Positions 61,950 through 64,000 of a stretch of 64,000 bases of DNA are shown here, piece by piece. Source of the DNA: CAWHJN01 sp963829705 (GTDB taxonomy: Bacteria > Bacteroidota > Rhodothermia > Rhodothermales > BA12); the NCBI GenBank assembly GCA_963829705.1, contig CAWHJN010000005.1, positions 1 through 64,000 on the forward strand, read 5' to 3'. The translations under genes were made by a program, and so were the position numbers. Each line of letters begins with the position of its first letter. Positions within the stretch are counted from its first letter, which is position 1. The notes under the pieces were generated by a model. That model searched no databases and had not been told where the DNA came from. It saw only the letters and a program-made list of their open reading frames with translations.

Positions 61950-63102
61950 TCACACCTGCCGGAGCGTTTCCACGTAGCGCCGCGCCACGGCCTCCCACGC
62001 GAACGTCGCCGGGATGTGGGCCGCTGTTTTCCGGGACGAGGTCGCGCAGCGCGGCGCGGTCGGCGGCGTAACGAGCGAGCACGCGGGCAAACGCCCTGGC
62101 GTCGCCCGTGGGCAGCAGGTGCCCGTTGACGTTCTCGGTGATCACGTCGCGGATGCCTTCGATGCCCGCGCCGACGGTCGGCATCCCGGCGAGGCCTGCT
62201 TCGAGCATCACCACGCCGAAGCCCTCCATGTCGCCCGCGACGGGCCGGTTGGGCATCACGAACAGATCCGCGCCACGGTAAAGGTGCGCAAGCCGGGCGT
62301 CGGAAATACGTCCGGGCAGGTACACGCGGTTTTCCAGCCCGTGCCGCGCGATGGCGGCTTCGACGACAGGCGTTTCAGGTCCGTCGCCCACGAGCCACCA
62401 GTACACGTTCTCGGGCAGCAGCGGCATCACCGCGTCCGCGAACCACGCGAAGCCTTTACGCGGCACGTGCCGCCCCACGCTGCACAGCAGCAGGGCATCC
62501 TCGGGAAGCGAAACACCTGCGCCTTCGAGAAACGCGCGGCGCGCGGCGGCGCGGTCATCCGGCGGATCGAAGCGCGACACGTCGATGCCGTTGGGGACGA
62601 CGTGCAGTTTCTCCGGCGGCAACCCGCGTTCGAGGCACGCCTCGCCCGTGGCCTGGCTGACGGGCAGCACGGCGTCGAGCGCGGCAAAGACACGGGGTAC
62701 GACGAGCTTCTGGTGCGCGAACGTCGGCAGCGTCACGTCGCGCCCGTGTACGATGGCCGCCGTGCGGATGCCCGCCCGTGCGAGCGCTTTCCGGACTGGG
62801 ATCGCCATCGTGGCCGTCACCATCGACGAGAACAGGACGACATCGACGGAGTCATCGGCGGCGACGCGGCGCAGGCGCCTCAGCACGCGCAGCAGGAAGC
62901 CCGGCACGCGCAGATGCGTGGTGCGCCACGACGCGCGCAGCAGTTCGCTCGTCAGCGCGACATCCGGCGTCCGTTCGAGCGCGGCATAGAGTTCCGTCGC
63001 CACGCGCTGCATCCCGCCGACGTTGCTCATCGGAGCGTCTTCGGGCGGGAACGAGTGCGAGACGAACAGCAGCCGAAGCGGCTCGTCGTTCCGTTCAGGC
63101 AT
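61950..63102 (-). CDS. GT4-type glycosyltransferase, interrupted by a one-base frameshift
   Basis: The protein reads from the ATG at 63102 (MPERNDEPLRLLFVSHSFPP) through GVSLPEDALLLCSVGRHVPRKGF and DMEGFGVVMLEAGLAGMP (E-x7-E) in one frame to about 62030. Removing one A from an AAAA run (plus 62027-62030) continues it as HIPATFAWEAVARRYVETL, the expected GT4 end, to a stop at 61950. The restored length is 383 residues. It overlaps the next glycosyltransferase by 8 bases. Confidence 0.82.
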
Positions 63103-64000
63103 GTTCCAGCGCGCCGACGGCAGGGCTGGGCACGGGCACATCCGCCACGCCGTCGCCGCTCATCGGGGAGGCCAGCGCGTAATAATGCTCGTGCATCTGC
63201 CGGAGGATCTTCTTCCACGCGAAGCCACGCGCCTTTTCGAGCGCCGCCCGCCCCATCTGCGCCCGCAGGTCGGCGTCGAGGACGAGCGCTTCCGTGGCCG
63301 CGAAAAAGGCCTGGCTGTCGCGCGGCGGGACGAGGAAGCCCGTCTCGCCGCTCGTCACGAGCGAGGCGCTGCCGGTAGCGTCCGCGCAGACGGTGGGCAC
63401 GCCCGAAGCCATCGCTTCGAGCGTCACGTTGCCGAACGTCTCGGTTTCAGAGGGAAACACAAACACGTCGCCCGAGGCGTGCGCCACGGCAAGGTCGGTA
63501 CCGGCGAGATGGCCAGTGAAAACGGTGTTTTCGAGACGCGCCTCCAGGTCGGCCCGCGCCGGGCCGTCACCTACAACGAGGCTGCGGTGCGGAATCCCAC
63601 GCGCTTCGAGCCCTTCGATCACATCGGCGTACACCGTCAGCCCTTTCTCCCACACGAGCCGCCCCACGAACGAGACGACGACCTCGTCCGGCCCGAAGCC
63701 GTGCTCGGCGCGCCAGGCGTCGGAGCGGCGCTCAGGGTTGAAGCGCTCGGTGTCCACGCCACGCGCCCAGATGCCGAGGTTGCCTCTGATGCCGTGCGCC
63801 CGTAAAACATCGAGCATCGACTGCGAGGGCACGTAGACTTCGTCGCATTTCTCGTAAAACCACCGTGCGTAGCGCCACAAGGCGCTTTCCAACCATCCGA
63901 CGCCGTAATAGCTCAGGTACGACGAGAAATGCGTGTGGTACGTCGAGACGACGGGGATGCCGTGCTTTTTCGCCAGCCGCAGCGCCTGAAAGCCGACGAC
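63095..64000 (-). CDS. GT4-type glycosyltransferase (5' part beyond the window)
   Basis: The frame is open from the window edge, reading VVSTYHTHFSSYLSYYGVGW near its visible start, then RGVDTERFNP, VSFVGRLVWEKGL and FPSETETFGNVTLEAMASG with the E-x7-E pattern. This resembles alpha-mannosyltransferase-like GT4 enzymes. The acceptor-domain start is missing, so coordinates are partial. Confidence 0.9.
   Translation of the reverse strand, partial: VVGFQALRLAKKHGIPVVSTYHTHFSSYLSYYGVGWLESALWRYARWFYEKCDEVYVPSQSMLDVLRAHGIRGNLGIWARGVDTERFNPERRSDAWRAEHGFGPDEVVVSFVGRLVWEKGLTVYADVIEGLEARGIPHRSLVVGDGPARADLEARLENTVFTGHLAGTDLAVAHASGDVFVFPSETETFGNVTLEAMASGVPTVCADATGSASLVTSGETGFLVPPRDSQAFFAATEALVLDADLRAQMGRAALEKARGFAWKKILRQMHEHYYALASPMSGDGVADVPVPSPAVGALEHA

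Overview
GC-rich bacterial chromosome segment, about 64 kb, almost fully coding. Several traits point to the Bacteroidota/Rhodothermota side of the tree, most likely a Rhodothermales-like organism: a secreted protein ending in a type IX secretion (Por) sorting domain, an Rpb6-like omega subunit, promoters of the TTG-N19-TAnnTTT type, few Shine-Dalgarno sequences, many GTG/TTG starts and tightly overlapping genes. The assignment is inferred from gene content, not from a marker search.

Layout. (1) 1-1.9 kb: two decayed copies of a phage/plasmid-type replication initiator, tail to tail. (2) 2.1-14.5 kb, minus strand: PiT-like transporter, dnaB, a family 4 uracil-DNA glycosylase, coaBC, rpoZ, gmk, yicC, a DUF1275 gene, tRNA-Ser, frr, pyrH, tsf, rpsB, rpsI, rplM. 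(3) 14.7-16.4 kb: ECF-like sigma factor and a membrane partner. (4) 16.6-24.8 kb: the origin region. dnaN and dnaA run left from a DnaA-box-bearing spacer (19.4-20.0 kb), and DUF177-rpmF-plsX-fabH-fabD-fabG run right. (5) 24.8-30.5 kb: DEAD-box helicase, ChaN-like protein and a 1054-residue secreted NodB/golvesin protein. (6) 31.1-36.2 kb: glutaryl-CoA dehydrogenase with a complete fixX-fixC-etfA-etfB set. (7) 36.4-43.4 kb: tRNA-Val, tRNA-Gly, then rpmH-rnpA-yidC-mnmE-mnmG-rsmG. (8) 43.4-54.8 kb: WYL regulator, mfd, murQ coupled to a TPR-CHAT protein, recF, M48 lipoprotein, MaoC hydratase. (9) 54.9-64 kb: glycosyltransferases, a multi-pass membrane protein, DUF3047, carbonic anhydrase, an HpnN-like RND protein and two more glycosyltransferases, the last cut by the window end.

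Most of the window is core replication, translation, lipid and cell-envelope machinery. Two parS-like 16-mers (42727-42742, perfect; 52896-52911, one mismatch) lie 23 and 33 kb from the putative origin, consistent with an origin-proximal partition zone; parAB are not in the window.

The less ordinary signals are: a family of degenerate intercistronic inverted repeats built from CGGAA/TTCCG or GGTCA/TGACC words; a family 4 UDG with none of its usual iron-sulfur cysteines; the overlapping TPR-CHAT and murQ genes; the dehydrogenase-FixABCX module; the NodB-golvesin-T9SS protein; and the inverted rep duplication. Three otherwise intact genes (dnaB, the UDG and a GT4) carry single-base frameshifts at short homopolymers, which look more like sequence errors than real gene loss. 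I saw no CRISPR array, transposase, integrase or recognisable new defence system.
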